Source: OFTM10 sp964196195
GTDB lineage: Bacteria; Actinomycetota; Acidimicrobiia; Acidimicrobiales; Aldehydirespiratoraceae
Length of the DNA stretch: 64,000 nucleotides
Assembly (NCBI GenBank): GCA_964196195.1
Contig: CAXMSE010000025.1
Coordinates: 8,886-72,885 of the forward strand
Reading direction: 5' to 3'
The stretch's first letter is position 1. Every line of letters begins with the position of its first letter. A program made the position numbers and the translations under genes. Under the pieces are notes generated by a model. That model had not been told where the DNA came from and did not search any database. It saw nothing but the letters and a program-made list of their open reading frames with translations. Below are positions 8,014-16,413 of the stretch, one piece after another.

Positions 8014-9414
8014 ATGGTTGACACGGGAGGTCATGGTTCGGCCGGCGAGTTGCCGCTGGAACGGGTTGAGTCGGAGATCACGATGCTCAGTGCTCAGATC
8101 GCAGCGGCCTCGGCGCGGCTGCTCGCCTCAATTGCGGAGTACGACCGACGTGAGGGCTGGGCGGGGTGGGGATGTCGGTCGACAGCCCATTGGTTGTCGT
8201 GGAGGTGTGGCGACTCGCTCCACACGGCACGGGAGAAGGTGCGGGTGGCGCGGGCGCTCAGCTCTCTCCCGGTGATCGGCGCAGCTTTCGCGGCGGGTGA
8301 GTTGTCCTATTCGAAAGTTCGTGCCGTCTCCAGGGTGGCGATCGGAGCCGATGATGAGGAGTGGACAGCTGTCGCCCGCCACTCCACTGGGGCGATGTTG
8401 GAGCGGATCGTGGCGGGGGTGCGGCGATCCCTGGAAGATGACGATGCTGCCGCGGGTAATGCCCTTGCCCAGCGGTCGATCTCTCGCTGCGGCCGAGGTG
8501 AGGGCGTCGGCATCGACGAGATCCGCATGCGGCTGCCCACTGATATGGCCGAAACCGTGTGGGCGGCGGTAGAGGTCGTGTCGTCGCGTCAGATTGATGA
8601 GGCAGCGGCAGGCGGTCGGGGCTCACGAAGGGATGTCATCGCGGAGCGGGGAGGGATGGCTGCGGTTCGCGCCGATGCCATGGTCGAGATAGCCGAACGG
8701 ATCGTGGCCTCGGAGCCGGTGGCAGCCCTCCGCGGCGATGTGGGCCGTCTCACTCTCGTTGCCGATCTCGAAGGCTTGCAAGAGGTGGCGGAGGAGGTGG
8801 TGACAGACCCCGTCCCCGCGCCCATGGATGCAAAGGAGCGCACGTTGGGTGCGCGACACGTGCCGGCGGAGGTGGCCCGACGAATGGCCTGCGATGTGGT
8901 GGCTGCGGTTCTGGTCAAGACGAGGGAGGGCCATGGCTGTGATGTCGGCCGCGACACACGCGTGGTCAGCCGCCGTCTGCGCCGCGCTCTGCATCGGCGT
9001 GATCATGGGCTCTGCCGCTTCCCGGCCTGTGGCGCCAGTTCGTGGCTGCATGCCCACCATGTCGTGCACTGGGCCGATGGTGGCCGCACCGATCTGACCA
9101 ACCTGGTCATGGTCTGCGGCTTTCATCACCGACTCGTCCACGAGGGCGGCTGGCGGGTGGCAATCACCGACGGCGCGGTTGTCTGGAGTGATCCCCTCGG
9201 GGTACCCGCCACCGTCGAACCTCTCGGCGGATCAGCCGACAAGTTGGTGAGCGAGATCGGTGAGCGGCTAATGCGCGAACCAAACCTGCCCTGCGGCCCA
9301 CTCGACTTCAGATTCGTCGTGTCGGTGCTCGCCGAGCACACCGCTCGAACCAGAGAGCGATCGCGTCCCCGCGGGGACGCGCGTGTCGACGTTCCCCAAC
9401 CCCTTCCCGGCTGA
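8014..9414 (+). CDS. DUF222 and HNH endonuclease domain protein
   Basis: A 466-residue protein with the two-domain layout of the actinobacterial DUF222/HNH family (the mycobacterial 13E12 repeat type). A helical DUF222 domain covers about residues 20-300, with the typical REGWAGWGCRSTAHWLSWRCG. A C-terminal HNH nuclease domain follows, where CRFPACGASSWLHAHHVVHW supplies Cys pairs and the catalytic His, and LTNLVMVCGFHHRLVHEGGW supplies the second half. All HNH residues appear present. The start is ATG 8014, because AAGGAG at 8003-8008 fits it better than GTG 8008. These genes are often multicopy in actinobacteria and their role is unclear. The gene is bracketed by copies of an 18-bp palindrome. 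Confidence 0.92.
   Translation: MVDTGGHGSAGELPLERVESEITMLSAQIAAASARLLASIAEYDRREGWAGWGCRSTAHWLSWRCGDSLHTAREKVRVARALSSLPVIGAAFAAGELSYSKVRAVSRVAIGADDEEWTAVARHSTGAMLERIVAGVRRSLEDDDAAAGNALAQRSISRCGRGEGVGIDEIRMRLPTDMAETVWAAVEVVSSRQIDEAAAGGRGSRRDVIAERGGMAAVRADAMVEIAERIVASEPVAALRGDVGRLTLVADLEGLQEVAEEVVTDPVPAPMDAKERTLGARHVPAEVARRMACDVVAAVLVKTREGHGCDVGRDTRVVSRRLRRALHRRDHGLCRFPACGASSWLHAHHVVHWADGGRTDLTNLVMVCGFHHRLVHEGGWRVAITDGAVVWSDPLGVPATVEPLGGSADKLVSEIGERLMREPNLPCGPLDFRFVVSVLAEHTARTRERSRPRGDARVDVPQPLPG
9362..9381. repeat. 20-bp palindrome, second copy of the HNH-flanking core
   Basis: A perfect 20-bp inverted repeat inside the last 20 codons of the HNH gene (the RSRPRGDARVDV part). It shares the 18-bp core GCGTCCCCGCGGGGACGC with the palindrome at 7918-7951, and the centres are 1437 bp apart. 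Confidence 0.75.
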
Positions 9415-9415
9415 T

Positions 9416-10183
9416 TCAGTCGTTCGGAAGGGCATCCCTCCACTCCAACCATTCCCGAATCGGTGCCAGGTCCCAGTTGGGGCCCTCGATCCCCATTGTC
9501 ACCTCATAGAGCGACTCCATCTCCTTGGTGGGCTCTGTGGCCGACAAGTCGATGCCCGTCGAGCGCCTGATCGAGCCAGGGTCGCGGTCGAGTTTCCGGC
9601 ACCACTCATCGAGGACCTCGTTCTTGTGGAGGTACTCGGGGCTCCAGAAGTAGTGCCAGATGTCGGCGTGCTCGGCAGCAAGTCGAAGGGTGACCTTTTC
9701 GCCCCCTCCTCCGATCATGATCGGCATCGGGCCCTGCGGAGCGGGGTCGAGCAGACCGAGTCGAGACTTGATGATCGGAAGGTCTCGCTCCAGATCAGCG
9801 AGGCGCGAACGGGCGGTGCCGAAGTCGTATCCGTAGTCGTCGTAGTCCCGTTCGAACCAGCCCGATCCGATCCCGAGCACCACGCGGCCGCCAGAGATGT
9901 GATCGACGGTCCTGGCCATGTCAGCCAGCAGGTTGGGGTTTCGGTAGGAGTTGCACCCCACGAGCGGCCCGAGCTGCACCCGTTCGGTGACCTCCGCGAG
10001 CGATGCAAGGGTTGTCCAACACTCGAAGTGCTTGTCTTCGGGTTCGCCGAACAGGGGGAAGAAGTGGTCCCACGTGTAGACGACGTCGATTCCCAACTCT
10101 TCGCCCGCTACGACCTGGCGCCGGAGATCGTCGTAATCGCCATGTTGGGGCTGGAACTGGACTGAGATGAGTGGCCTTGGCAC
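9416..10183 (-). CDS. LLM-class F420-dependent oxidoreductase
   Basis: A 255-residue luciferase-like monooxygenase-fold protein. The N-terminus has SVQFQPQHGDYDDLRRQV. YTWDHFFPLFGEPEDKHFECWTTLASLA follows around residues 37-65, then RVQLGPLVGCNSYRNPNLLADMARTVDHISGGRVVLGIGSGW (about 68-110), the classic F420-LLM signature. PMPIMIGGGGEKVTLRLAAEHAD comes later. The cofactor is probably F420 and the substrate is unknown. The start is GTG 10183, a GAGGT ribosome binding site precedes it, and a TATAAT box lies 28 bases upstream. The stop codon is 1 base from the end of the convergent HNH gene. Confidence 0.9.
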   Translation of the reverse strand: MPRPLISVQFQPQHGDYDDLRRQVVAGEELGIDVVYTWDHFFPLFGEPEDKHFECWTTLASLAEVTERVQLGPLVGCNSYRNPNLLADMARTVDHISGGRVVLGIGSGWFERDYDDYGYDFGTARSRLADLERDLPIIKSRLGLLDPAPQGPMPIMIGGGGEKVTLRLAAEHADIWHYFWSPEYLHKNEVLDEWCRKLDRDPGSIRRSTGIDLSATEPTKEMESLYEVTMGIEGPNWDLAPIREWLEWRDALPND

Positions 10184-10211
10184 GGGGACCTCGCTTGGTG
10201 GATCGGCGCCG

Positions 10212-10217
10212 ATTATA
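10212..10217 (-). promoter_or_regulatory. -10 box TATAAT for the F420 oxidoreductase gene
   Basis: A perfect TATAAT hexamer on the minus strand, 28 bases before GTG 10183. No clear -35 is seen. It is the only consensus -10 box found in the window. Confidence 0.5.
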
Positions 10218-10246
10218 GGTTCGCGAGTCGAGGGAAGTCCTCTCGA

Positions 10247-12367
10247 TCACTGCTTACACGACGCGCCGTCCGCCTCATAGAGCTCCAGTGTGTCGGCGAG
10301 GGCCAAGGCGGTTGGCCGAAACTCCTCCATCGAGTCAGGATCCGCCACCAACGCCACGGACAACGCGCCGGATGCCGTCGCGACCACATGAATCTCGAGG
10401 CTCCCACCAGGCTCGAGTTCCCCGTAGACCTTGCGTCCCGCTGCACCGCTGAGCCCCAGCTCGAACTGCGATCCGACCAACATGGCCTCTTGAACGGTGT
10501 GGTACGGGAATAGCATCGTCTCGGGATCGAAAGCGGTTGGGTCGAACGGGCCGAGGTTGCCTCCCCAAACGTCCGAGTCGAAGGTGCCGGCCAGAGATCG
10601 TCCGCTCCATTGCGCGATCCTGGTGTCGCTGCGGGAGGTGTCGACGAACGGTCCTGTGTCGAGCGACTCAATAGCATCGTCGACGGTGAGTTGTTTCGTG
10701 TGGATCACGAACATCCGCCCTAGGTCATTCCCCAGTCGGATGGAACCAAACTCCGGGCCACAACCGCTGTCGATCGCGGCCCACCCCTCGGTCGGGGGTG
10801 TGAATCGTACTGCGGGCATCCGCCCTGGACGTGTCCGGTATGTCACGCCTTCCTGCAACTCTGCTGGGATCACTATCGAGCCGGACTCGACGAGTAGCTC
10901 GCCAGGGAACGCCCCGAGCGCATCTTGCGCCAACTTGTCATCGAGTGCCTGCTGGTCGACGTCGGAGTCGGGCACCCGGTATTGGCCCCACTGCCAGATT
11001 CCGTCGCCCGTTACTGAGAACAGGGCTCCGCCCAAGGCGGTTATGTCGGACATAAGTGGCACGTCGGTGAGCGAGGCGGAGGTCCACTCAGTCCAGCCGG
11101 ACTGGTCGTAACTGCGTTGGAACACGTATGTGCCAATTTCGGCTGATATCGCCACAACGATGAAGTTGCCCTGCACGACGGCAGCTGCCTCGGTCTGGGC
11201 TGCGACGGGCAAGTCCGAGACATCCCAGGTCCGGCCGCCATCGACAGATGTGGCGAGCCACGAGTCACCTCGTGCGGCAACGGACTGGTCGCCTTCAGTA
11301 GCCCATAACGAGGCGGGTTCGGGGAGCTGACCGTAGGGCTCCCAGTCGAGGCCATTCGATGTAACCGAGAGAGCACCGCTGGTGTCGATCGCGGCCCAGC
11401 CATCGTCCAGTCGTCGTAGGCCAGTGCATGAAGCGGGGGGTTCAACTCTTAGCCAAATCGCGCCAGCATCTCGGGAGAGCCACCATGCACAATCTGGGCT
11501 GTTGGCTTGAGTCACGATGTCGCTGTCTCGGGGAAGTTCATAGTCAGGGTCGTATCCGCTGATCAGGAGTGTCGAATCGGTTGCATCGATCGAGATCATG
11601 CAGGACACCCGGGGGTCGTCTGCTTCGCACGATCGCAAGCCGACTGGTAATGAAGAGTCGGGGAGCCGCTCCCAGGTGACACCATCGGTGGACGACCAGA
11701 GGGCGCTGGTTCCGCTGGTCTCATCGATGCCTGCGGCGGTGAACCCTGTCCACGTACCGACCACCGAAGAGAGCCGCCCGTCGTGCCACGATTCCCCGCC
11801 GGTCCAGTTGACCCCATCGGAGCTGAACCAGGAACGGAAGCGGTCCGGGTCTTCGGCGTCGATGGTCCAGGCGTCGTTGCCCGCCTCCACCACCACCATC
11901 CCCAGCCCGTTGACACTTGCCAGGAGGGTCACGCCGTGCATATCCGAGATGAGGTCGAGGTCTGAAATCGGGTGCCAGTCGCGGGCGAACGAAGCGGCAT
12001 CGACGCTCGGCGATCCCGGTGCTGAATCGAGATCGGGCCGAGGAGGGCTGGTCTCTGGCACCGACGCGCCGGAAGGTTCGTCCGGGGTCGCCGCGATTGT
12101 GGTGAGTTGAACATCCGAGCGAGATTGCGCAAGCCACCAACCGCCCCAAATCGCCAGCAAGAACACAACCGCCGCGACGCTGGCTGCTGCCAGGCGGAAA
12201 CGACCACGGGGAAGTGGCTCGTTGAAATGCACTCCACCGCCGGCCGACTCGTCGGTGGTGAAGGCTTCCAACGAGAACCGGTCGGGGAGGTCCGGATCAA
12301 CCAACCGCTCATCAGGGATCGGGTTGGCAGCCCGAAGTCTCTCCAGCACTTGGGTGTGGTTCGTCAC
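10247..12367 (-). CDS. membrane protein with extracellular Asp-box repeats, probable anti-sigma partner
   Basis: A protein of 706 residues with a cytoplasmic N-terminus of about 55 residues, one transmembrane helix (about 60-80, LAAASVAAVVFLLAIWGGWWLA) and a long extracellular part. That part carries Asp-box type motifs S-x-D-x-G-x-x-W: SSDGVNW, SSTDGVTW, SRDAGAIW and SVDGGRTW, as in sialidase or BNR propellers. The C-terminal 200 residues (after about 500) form a different domain without repeats. Its ATG overlaps the stop of the ECF sigma gene by 4 bases, the layout of a sigma/anti-sigma pair. I infer that it binds the sigma factor with its N-terminus and senses something outside. No classical zinc anti-sigma motif was seen. 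Confidence 0.75.
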   Translation of the reverse strand: MTNHTQVLERLRAANPIPDERLVDPDLPDRFSLEAFTTDESAGGGVHFNEPLPRGRFRLAAASVAAVVFLLAIWGGWWLAQSRSDVQLTTIAATPDEPSGASVPETSPPRPDLDSAPGSPSVDAASFARDWHPISDLDLISDMHGVTLLASVNGLGMVVVEAGNDAWTIDAEDPDRFRSWFSSDGVNWTGGESWHDGRLSSVVGTWTGFTAAGIDETSGTSALWSSTDGVTWERLPDSSLPVGLRSCEADDPRVSCMISIDATDSTLLISGYDPDYELPRDSDIVTQANSPDCAWWLSRDAGAIWLRVEPPASCTGLRRLDDGWAAIDTSGALSVTSNGLDWEPYGQLPEPASLWATEGDQSVAARGDSWLATSVDGGRTWDVSDLPVAAQTEAAAVVQGNFIVVAISAEIGTYVFQRSYDQSGWTEWTSASLTDVPLMSDITALGGALFSVTGDGIWQWGQYRVPDSDVDQQALDDKLAQDALGAFPGELLVESGSIVIPAELQEGVTYRTRPGRMPAVRFTPPTEGWAAIDSGCGPEFGSIRLGNDLGRMFVIHTKQLTVDDAIESLDTGPFVDTSRSDTRIAQWSGRSLAGTFDSDVWGGNLGPFDPTAFDPETMLFPYHTVQEAMLVGSQFELGLSGAAGRKVYGELEPGGSLEIHVVATASGALSVALVADPDSMEEFRPTALALADTLELYEADGASCKQ

Positions 12368-12915
12368 GGCCGGTTCCCCCCTTGAGGTGAGGCGATCCCA
12401 CTTGGAGTGGCTCTGGTCTGCCTCTCGAGTTGGCGACCAAGGCGTCGAGTCGCTCGGTGGATGCGTTGGTCTACGGCATGTCGGCTACACCCGAGGATTT
12501 GTGCGATGTCGGCGTGGGGCAGTTCCTCCCATGTGGCTAGGCGCAGGACCTCCTGGTCGGACATTCGGAGTTGGCTCAGCGCCGAGTGAATATCTGCGAT
12601 CTCCTCGCCCCTGATTAGATCAATATCGGCTGTGGCCTGCGGGTGCGGCGTGATCGAGGCGACATTTCTTTCCATGGCTCTGTAGCGCCGAATCTTGCGG
12701 TGGCGATTCGCCAAAAGGCGCCAAGCCACTCCGTACAGCCAGCTCCGCACAGCATCGGCTTCGGGCAGTTCATCTTGTTTCTGCCAGGCGATGATGAAGG
12801 TATCGGCGGCGACCTCGCGGGCAGACTCCGCGTCCGTGCGACGTCGTAGGTACGCGTAGATCGAGCGGTGATGCTCTTCGTAGAGCCTCTCGAAGCGATC
12901 TTCTGGCTTTGTCAC
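12364..12915 (-). CDS. ECF-type RNA polymerase sigma factor
   Basis: Sigma-70 family factor of 183 residues. Region 2 is FERLYEEHHRSIYAYLRRRT through AREVAADTFIIAWQKQDELP and VRSWLYGVAWRLLANRHRK. Region 4 is LSQLRMSDQEVLRLATWEELPHADIAQILGCSRHAVDQRIHRATRRL, a helix-turn-helix. The preferred start is GTG 12915, with GGAGG at 12921-12925 five bases upstream. The ATG at 12954 would add 13 residues. The gene is directly followed, with a 4-base overlap, by the Asp-box membrane protein, presumably its regulator. Target promoters cannot be told from the window. Confidence 0.92.
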   Translation of the reverse strand: MTKPEDRFERLYEEHHRSIYAYLRRRTDAESAREVAADTFIIAWQKQDELPEADAVRSWLYGVAWRLLANRHRKIRRYRAMERNVASITPHPQATADIDLIRGEEIADIHSALSQLRMSDQEVLRLATWEELPHADIAQILGCSRHAVDQRIHRATRRLGRQLERQTRATPSGIASPQGGNRP

Positions 12916-13045
12916 GATGACCTCCCCGATATCCCGGGGGTGGGTCCGCTGCACCCCACATCACACCAGCTGGGAGGTGGGTGTCAGCATGGGCCCAGGT
13001 GTGTGGAGGGAGTAGAGGCAGAGGTCACAGCGCCAGCGGTGGTCG

Positions 13046-13498
13046 TCACCCGGGGACGCCTACGTTGCACGTGATGGGGGTGCCAGGATCATCATCGAAC
13101 GAAGCCACCACCTGGCCGTTTCGGTCGGCGAGTGTTGCTCGATGATTGACCGTGTACTTCTTATTGCCAACTCCCGGATCGACGGAGTAACTGAAGAAGT
13201 GGACGAAATCTTTGCGGCGAACCGAGACCTCGTCGGACCAGAGTTCGGTTCCATTCAGCACCACCGAATATGTCAGCGTTCGAGCCCCTCTGGCGTTCTC
13301 CCAGCTGAACACACCGTCGAAGTTGCATGTCTGAGAGTTCGGGTCGTAATCGAGGTTGTAGCCCTCGAGTATGAGGGTGGCCTCCGAAGGGTGCGGGAGC
13401 GGCTTCCCCTTGCCTTCCGGCTGGGAGCCGAACGCCGGCGTAGCGATTGTGACCAGCACCAGCGCCCAGATGATCGTGAGGACGGCGGAAAGACGCAT
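13046..13498 (-). CDS. small secreted protein of unknown function
   Basis: A 150-residue protein with a Sec signal peptide: MRLS, hydrophobic AVLTIIWALVLVTIATPAFG, probable cleavage after AFG-S. The mature part is beta-rich, with two cysteines (SQTCNF and ITCNVG) that may form a disulfide, and it resembles an Ig-like or PKD-like single domain, though I cannot name the family. AAGGAG nine bases upstream fixes the start at ATG 13498 (an ATG at 13531 is also in frame). It stands upstream of the sigma factor on the same strand, with about 130 bases between, and is divergent from the propeller-like gene. Confidence 0.7.
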   Translation of the reverse strand: MRLSAVLTIIWALVLVTIATPAFGSQPEGKGKPLPHPSEATLILEGYNLDYDPNSQTCNFDGVFSWENARGARTLTYSVVLNGTELWSDEVSVRRKDFVHFFSYSVDPGVGNKKYTVNHRATLADRNGQVVASFDDDPGTPITCNVGVPG

Positions 13499-13644
13499 GA
13501 CTCTCGGCTCCTTGTCGAAATCCTTGTTCAATAGCTGTGTGTCCTCCCGGGGGGAAAGGTCACCGCTCGTCGGAAAGAAATCTCTCGGGCTGGATCACAG
13601 ACAGGATTCGAGGGATCGACTCGGGTTCCCTCGAGACATCCATC

Positions 13645-13650
13645 TACGAT
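13645..13650 (+). promoter_or_regulatory. -10 box TACGAT, leaderless start of the propeller-like gene
   Basis: TACGAT is followed by 6 bases and then the GTG at 13657. This supports the GTG as the start over the longer open frame that begins at 13537. Confidence 0.45.
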
Positions 13651-13656
13651 GTCGCG

Positions 13657-14988
13657 GTGACCGGTCTGGACCGAGACGAGACCCACTCTGGATACTGGCC
13701 ATCGGCATGGCCGGTGGAGTGTGGCGGCAACCGTCGACAGAAGACTGCCAACGGGCGACTCGATGCAGCCGAGGGGTCGGCGACGGTCGTCACCTCGCTC
13801 AGTGGCCGCTGGAATGTGATGGTCGTCGAACGCGAACCGGGGCAGTGGTACGTGGGTGGCACGATGGCGGCTTTTACCGGCCCTCCGCCCTTCGGCTGGG
13901 TCCAACGAATCGATGTCGACACGCTTGCACCGTTGGCTTCCTCGCCGGAGTTGCCCTGCGGCGACCATGTCTGGTGTGGTGCGATCCTCGCTCATGCGAA
14001 CGGATCGATCATGTCGGTCAACGGCTCCTATCTTCACCGCCTCGACCCCGACGATCTGAGTGTGGTGGCGGAGCGGCGGCTTCCGGCCGACCGGGCCCAC
14101 AACGGTCTGCTTGCTCTGAGCGACGGCACCCTAATCACCAAGGATCTCCGACTCGAGGGCCAGGGGGGCACCACCATCACCCGTCTCGATCCGGATTCGC
14201 TGGAACTGGTGGGCGAACCCCTCCTTTTGCCAGAGGGGTCGATGGGTCGCATTGCCGCCGATGTCGTCGACGGCGAGGAGTTCGTCTACGTACCGGGCAC
14301 CGAGCATCTCTGGCGGCTGAGCGTCGATGCCCACGAGCTTGCGATCGAGACATGGCGGCCTCGGTATCGCACCCCGAATGGTGGGTGGGGACTCTCGTGG
14401 GACGCGTGTCTCTCCGACGGGAGGTGTTGGATCATGGACTGTGGCGACATCGAATCCGTGCGCCTGATCCACCAGACCGTCCCGAACGGGCGTTACGAGG
14501 TGCCGCCCGGCCGGGCCCTCTCCTGGCGTCAACCCGCGCCGTGGGTGGGGGCCCAGCGCCTCATCAGGGTCTCTTTGGACGACGAAGAGGTCATGGACTC
14601 CATCGAGCCGTTCGGCACACCTGGTGGAGGCATCATCGCTCCGCCGGTGCACATACCGAGCCATGACATGGCGATCGCGTGGGATTCGGTCAACGGTGGT
14701 ATCGCCGGCGTCGCCACCGGAGGAGAGACACTCGAAGTGGCCTGGCATCTCGACGCTCGAGCCAGCATGCAACCGGTGGTCTTCGCAGAGTCAGGTGAGT
14801 TGGTCATCAACGACTTCACCGCGGAGGGCGACGACGATCTGATCGTCGTCGACATAGCGACCGGAGCCTTGCTCGACCGTGTCGCTACCGGCTCGCGGGT
14901 CGCCAACGGCATGTTCCTGAGCCCGGGTGGCAACCGCGACATCTTCTACTGCAGCACTGCCACCCTGGCCCGAGTTGCCTGGGCCTGA
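13657..14988 (+). CDS. beta-propeller-like protein of unknown function
   Basis: A 443-residue protein with repeated strand patterns typical of a quinoprotein- or YVTN-like propeller: YLHRLDPDDLSVVAERRLP, TTITRLDPDSLELVGEPLLLP, HLWRLSVDAHELAIETWRP, LIVVDIATGALLDRVATG. No signal peptide was found with this start. The open frame extends to 13537, but a TACGAT box placed for a leaderless GTG start at 13657 favours the shorter form. The conserved-looking start is DRDETHSGYWPSAWP. It sits next to the sigma/anti-sigma pair and the small secreted protein, divergently. The function is unknown. Confidence 0.72.
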   Translation: MTGLDRDETHSGYWPSAWPVECGGNRRQKTANGRLDAAEGSATVVTSLSGRWNVMVVEREPGQWYVGGTMAAFTGPPPFGWVQRIDVDTLAPLASSPELPCGDHVWCGAILAHANGSIMSVNGSYLHRLDPDDLSVVAERRLPADRAHNGLLALSDGTLITKDLRLEGQGGTTITRLDPDSLELVGEPLLLPEGSMGRIAADVVDGEEFVYVPGTEHLWRLSVDAHELAIETWRPRYRTPNGGWGLSWDACLSDGRCWIMDCGDIESVRLIHQTVPNGRYEVPPGRALSWRQPAPWVGAQRLIRVSLDDEEVMDSIEPFGTPGGGIIAPPVHIPSHDMAIAWDSVNGGIAGVATGGETLEVAWHLDARASMQPVVFAESGELVINDFTAEGDDDLIVVDIATGALLDRVATGSRVANGMFLSPGGNRDIFYCSTATLARVAWA

Positions 14989-16359
14989 TCAGTCCCAGAG
15001 GCGGTCGAGCACGTCGAGCCACAGCTGGGTGGTGAGCTGGAGCGACTCGATGTCGATGCGCTCGTTGTGGCCGTGGAAGCGGTTGAGAAACTCCGGAAGA
15101 GGCACCTTGTCGCTCAACAATCCGGCGCCGTAAGCGGGCACGCCCCGTCCCCGGAAGAAGCGCGCATCGGTTCCTCCCGTGACAAGGCTCGGAATCACAC
15201 GGGCATCGGGGTACGCGACCCTGATCGAGTCGACCAGGGCATCCCACAGTGGCGTCTCGATGCTGGACGAAGCCGGCAGGTCGGGGGCCTTCGGGAAGTA
15301 CCACTCGATGTCGACCGAGGGCAGGAGATCTGGTCCGATCGCTTCTCGGAGGTGGCGGTCGACCTCCTCGTTCGATTCACCCGGCAGTCGACGGATGTCG
15401 ACCACCATCTCGGCCCGGTCGGGAATCGTGTTGGACTTCTCGCCCGCCACGATCGTGTTGGGGCTGTAGGTGGTGTGGCTACAGGAGTGGATATTACGCG
15501 CGAGCTCGGGAGGGATCTGGGCGAGGGTGTCGGCGATACGGGCGGGATCGAGAAGGCCGGCCTCGACCTCGGGCTCGAGCCCGAGCGCTCGCACCCGCTC
15601 GGTGAAGATGTCGTCGATGCGGGGAGCGACTTCTGCGGCCGACAGCCGTCGGACTATTTCGGCGGCCTTGATCAGAGCATTGTCGGTGGCATAGGGCATC
15701 GAGCCATGGCCGGGGGTTCCGTGCACGGTGATTCGTCGTGTCGCCCCCGCTTTCTCGGAGTTGGTGAGGAGGATCGAGGTACCGTTCGGCCCGTGCGAGG
15801 GAGTACCTCCGTATTCGGTGAGCACATAGTCGCAGCGCACCAGGTCCCAGTGGTCGTCGACGATCGGCTTAGCGCCGAGCAGCCCGCCCGCCTCCTCGTC
15901 AGCAACCGCGAAATAGATGAGGTCGCCAGGGAAGCGCTTGCCCGAGCGGACCACCTCGCGGAATGCCACCAGCATCGACGAGGTGAGGTTCAACATGTCG
16001 ACCGCACCGCGACCCCACACTTCGGTCACCCCATCAGCAGAAGTGATCAGCTCGCCACCGAACGGGTCGTTGACCCACCCGTCCGGGTTCACGGGAACCA
16101 CATCGGTGTGGCCCATGAGGCAGAGGTCGGGTGCGCTCGGATCGGTGCCCTCATAACGCGCCACCAGCGAGGTCCGGCCGGGCGCGGTCTCGATCGTTTC
16201 GAAGTCGAGACCCAACCCTTCGAGCTCGTCTCGCAGAAGGTGGGCGTTGCGCTCCTCCTGGCCCGATTCCGGCGTGGATTCGTTGACGCACTGATGCCGA
16301 ATCAGCTGCTGCAACAGTTCCGTGGTCTCCTGGGTCAGGGTTTCGATCGAGGTGGTCAT
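14989..16359 (-). CDS. M20-family metallopeptidase/deacylase
   Basis: A 456-residue zinc hydrolase of the M20/M25/M40 group. The metal site is visible in LMGHTDVVPV (His84, Asp86), WGRGAVDMLN (bridging Asp) and AVADEEAGGLLGA (catalytic and metal Glu), with a late CSHTTYSPN in the dimerisation domain and YGAGLL near the C-terminus. Family members deacylate N-acyl amino acids or cleave dipeptides. The substrate is not evident, although the length and the order of motifs resemble the long ArgE/DapE-related subgroup. The gene is directly convergent with the propeller-like gene, with no spacer, and divergent from the nitronate monooxygenase gene. Confidence 0.88.
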   Translation of the reverse strand: MTTSIETLTQETTELLQQLIRHQCVNESTPESGQEERNAHLLRDELEGLGLDFETIETAPGRTSLVARYEGTDPSAPDLCLMGHTDVVPVNPDGWVNDPFGGELITSADGVTEVWGRGAVDMLNLTSSMLVAFREVVRSGKRFPGDLIYFAVADEEAGGLLGAKPIVDDHWDLVRCDYVLTEYGGTPSHGPNGTSILLTNSEKAGATRRITVHGTPGHGSMPYATDNALIKAAEIVRRLSAAEVAPRIDDIFTERVRALGLEPEVEAGLLDPARIADTLAQIPPELARNIHSCSHTTYSPNTIVAGEKSNTIPDRAEMVVDIRRLPGESNEEVDRHLREAIGPDLLPSVDIEWYFPKAPDLPASSSIETPLWDALVDSIRVAYPDARVIPSLVTGGTDARFFRGRGVPAYGAGLLSDKVPLPEFLNRFHGHNERIDIESLQLTTQLWLDVLDRLWD

Positions 16360-16413
16360 GGACCGATTCTGGCAGGTGGCTAGCGTGTGGGCACCTCTCG
16401 CTGAAAGACCGCT

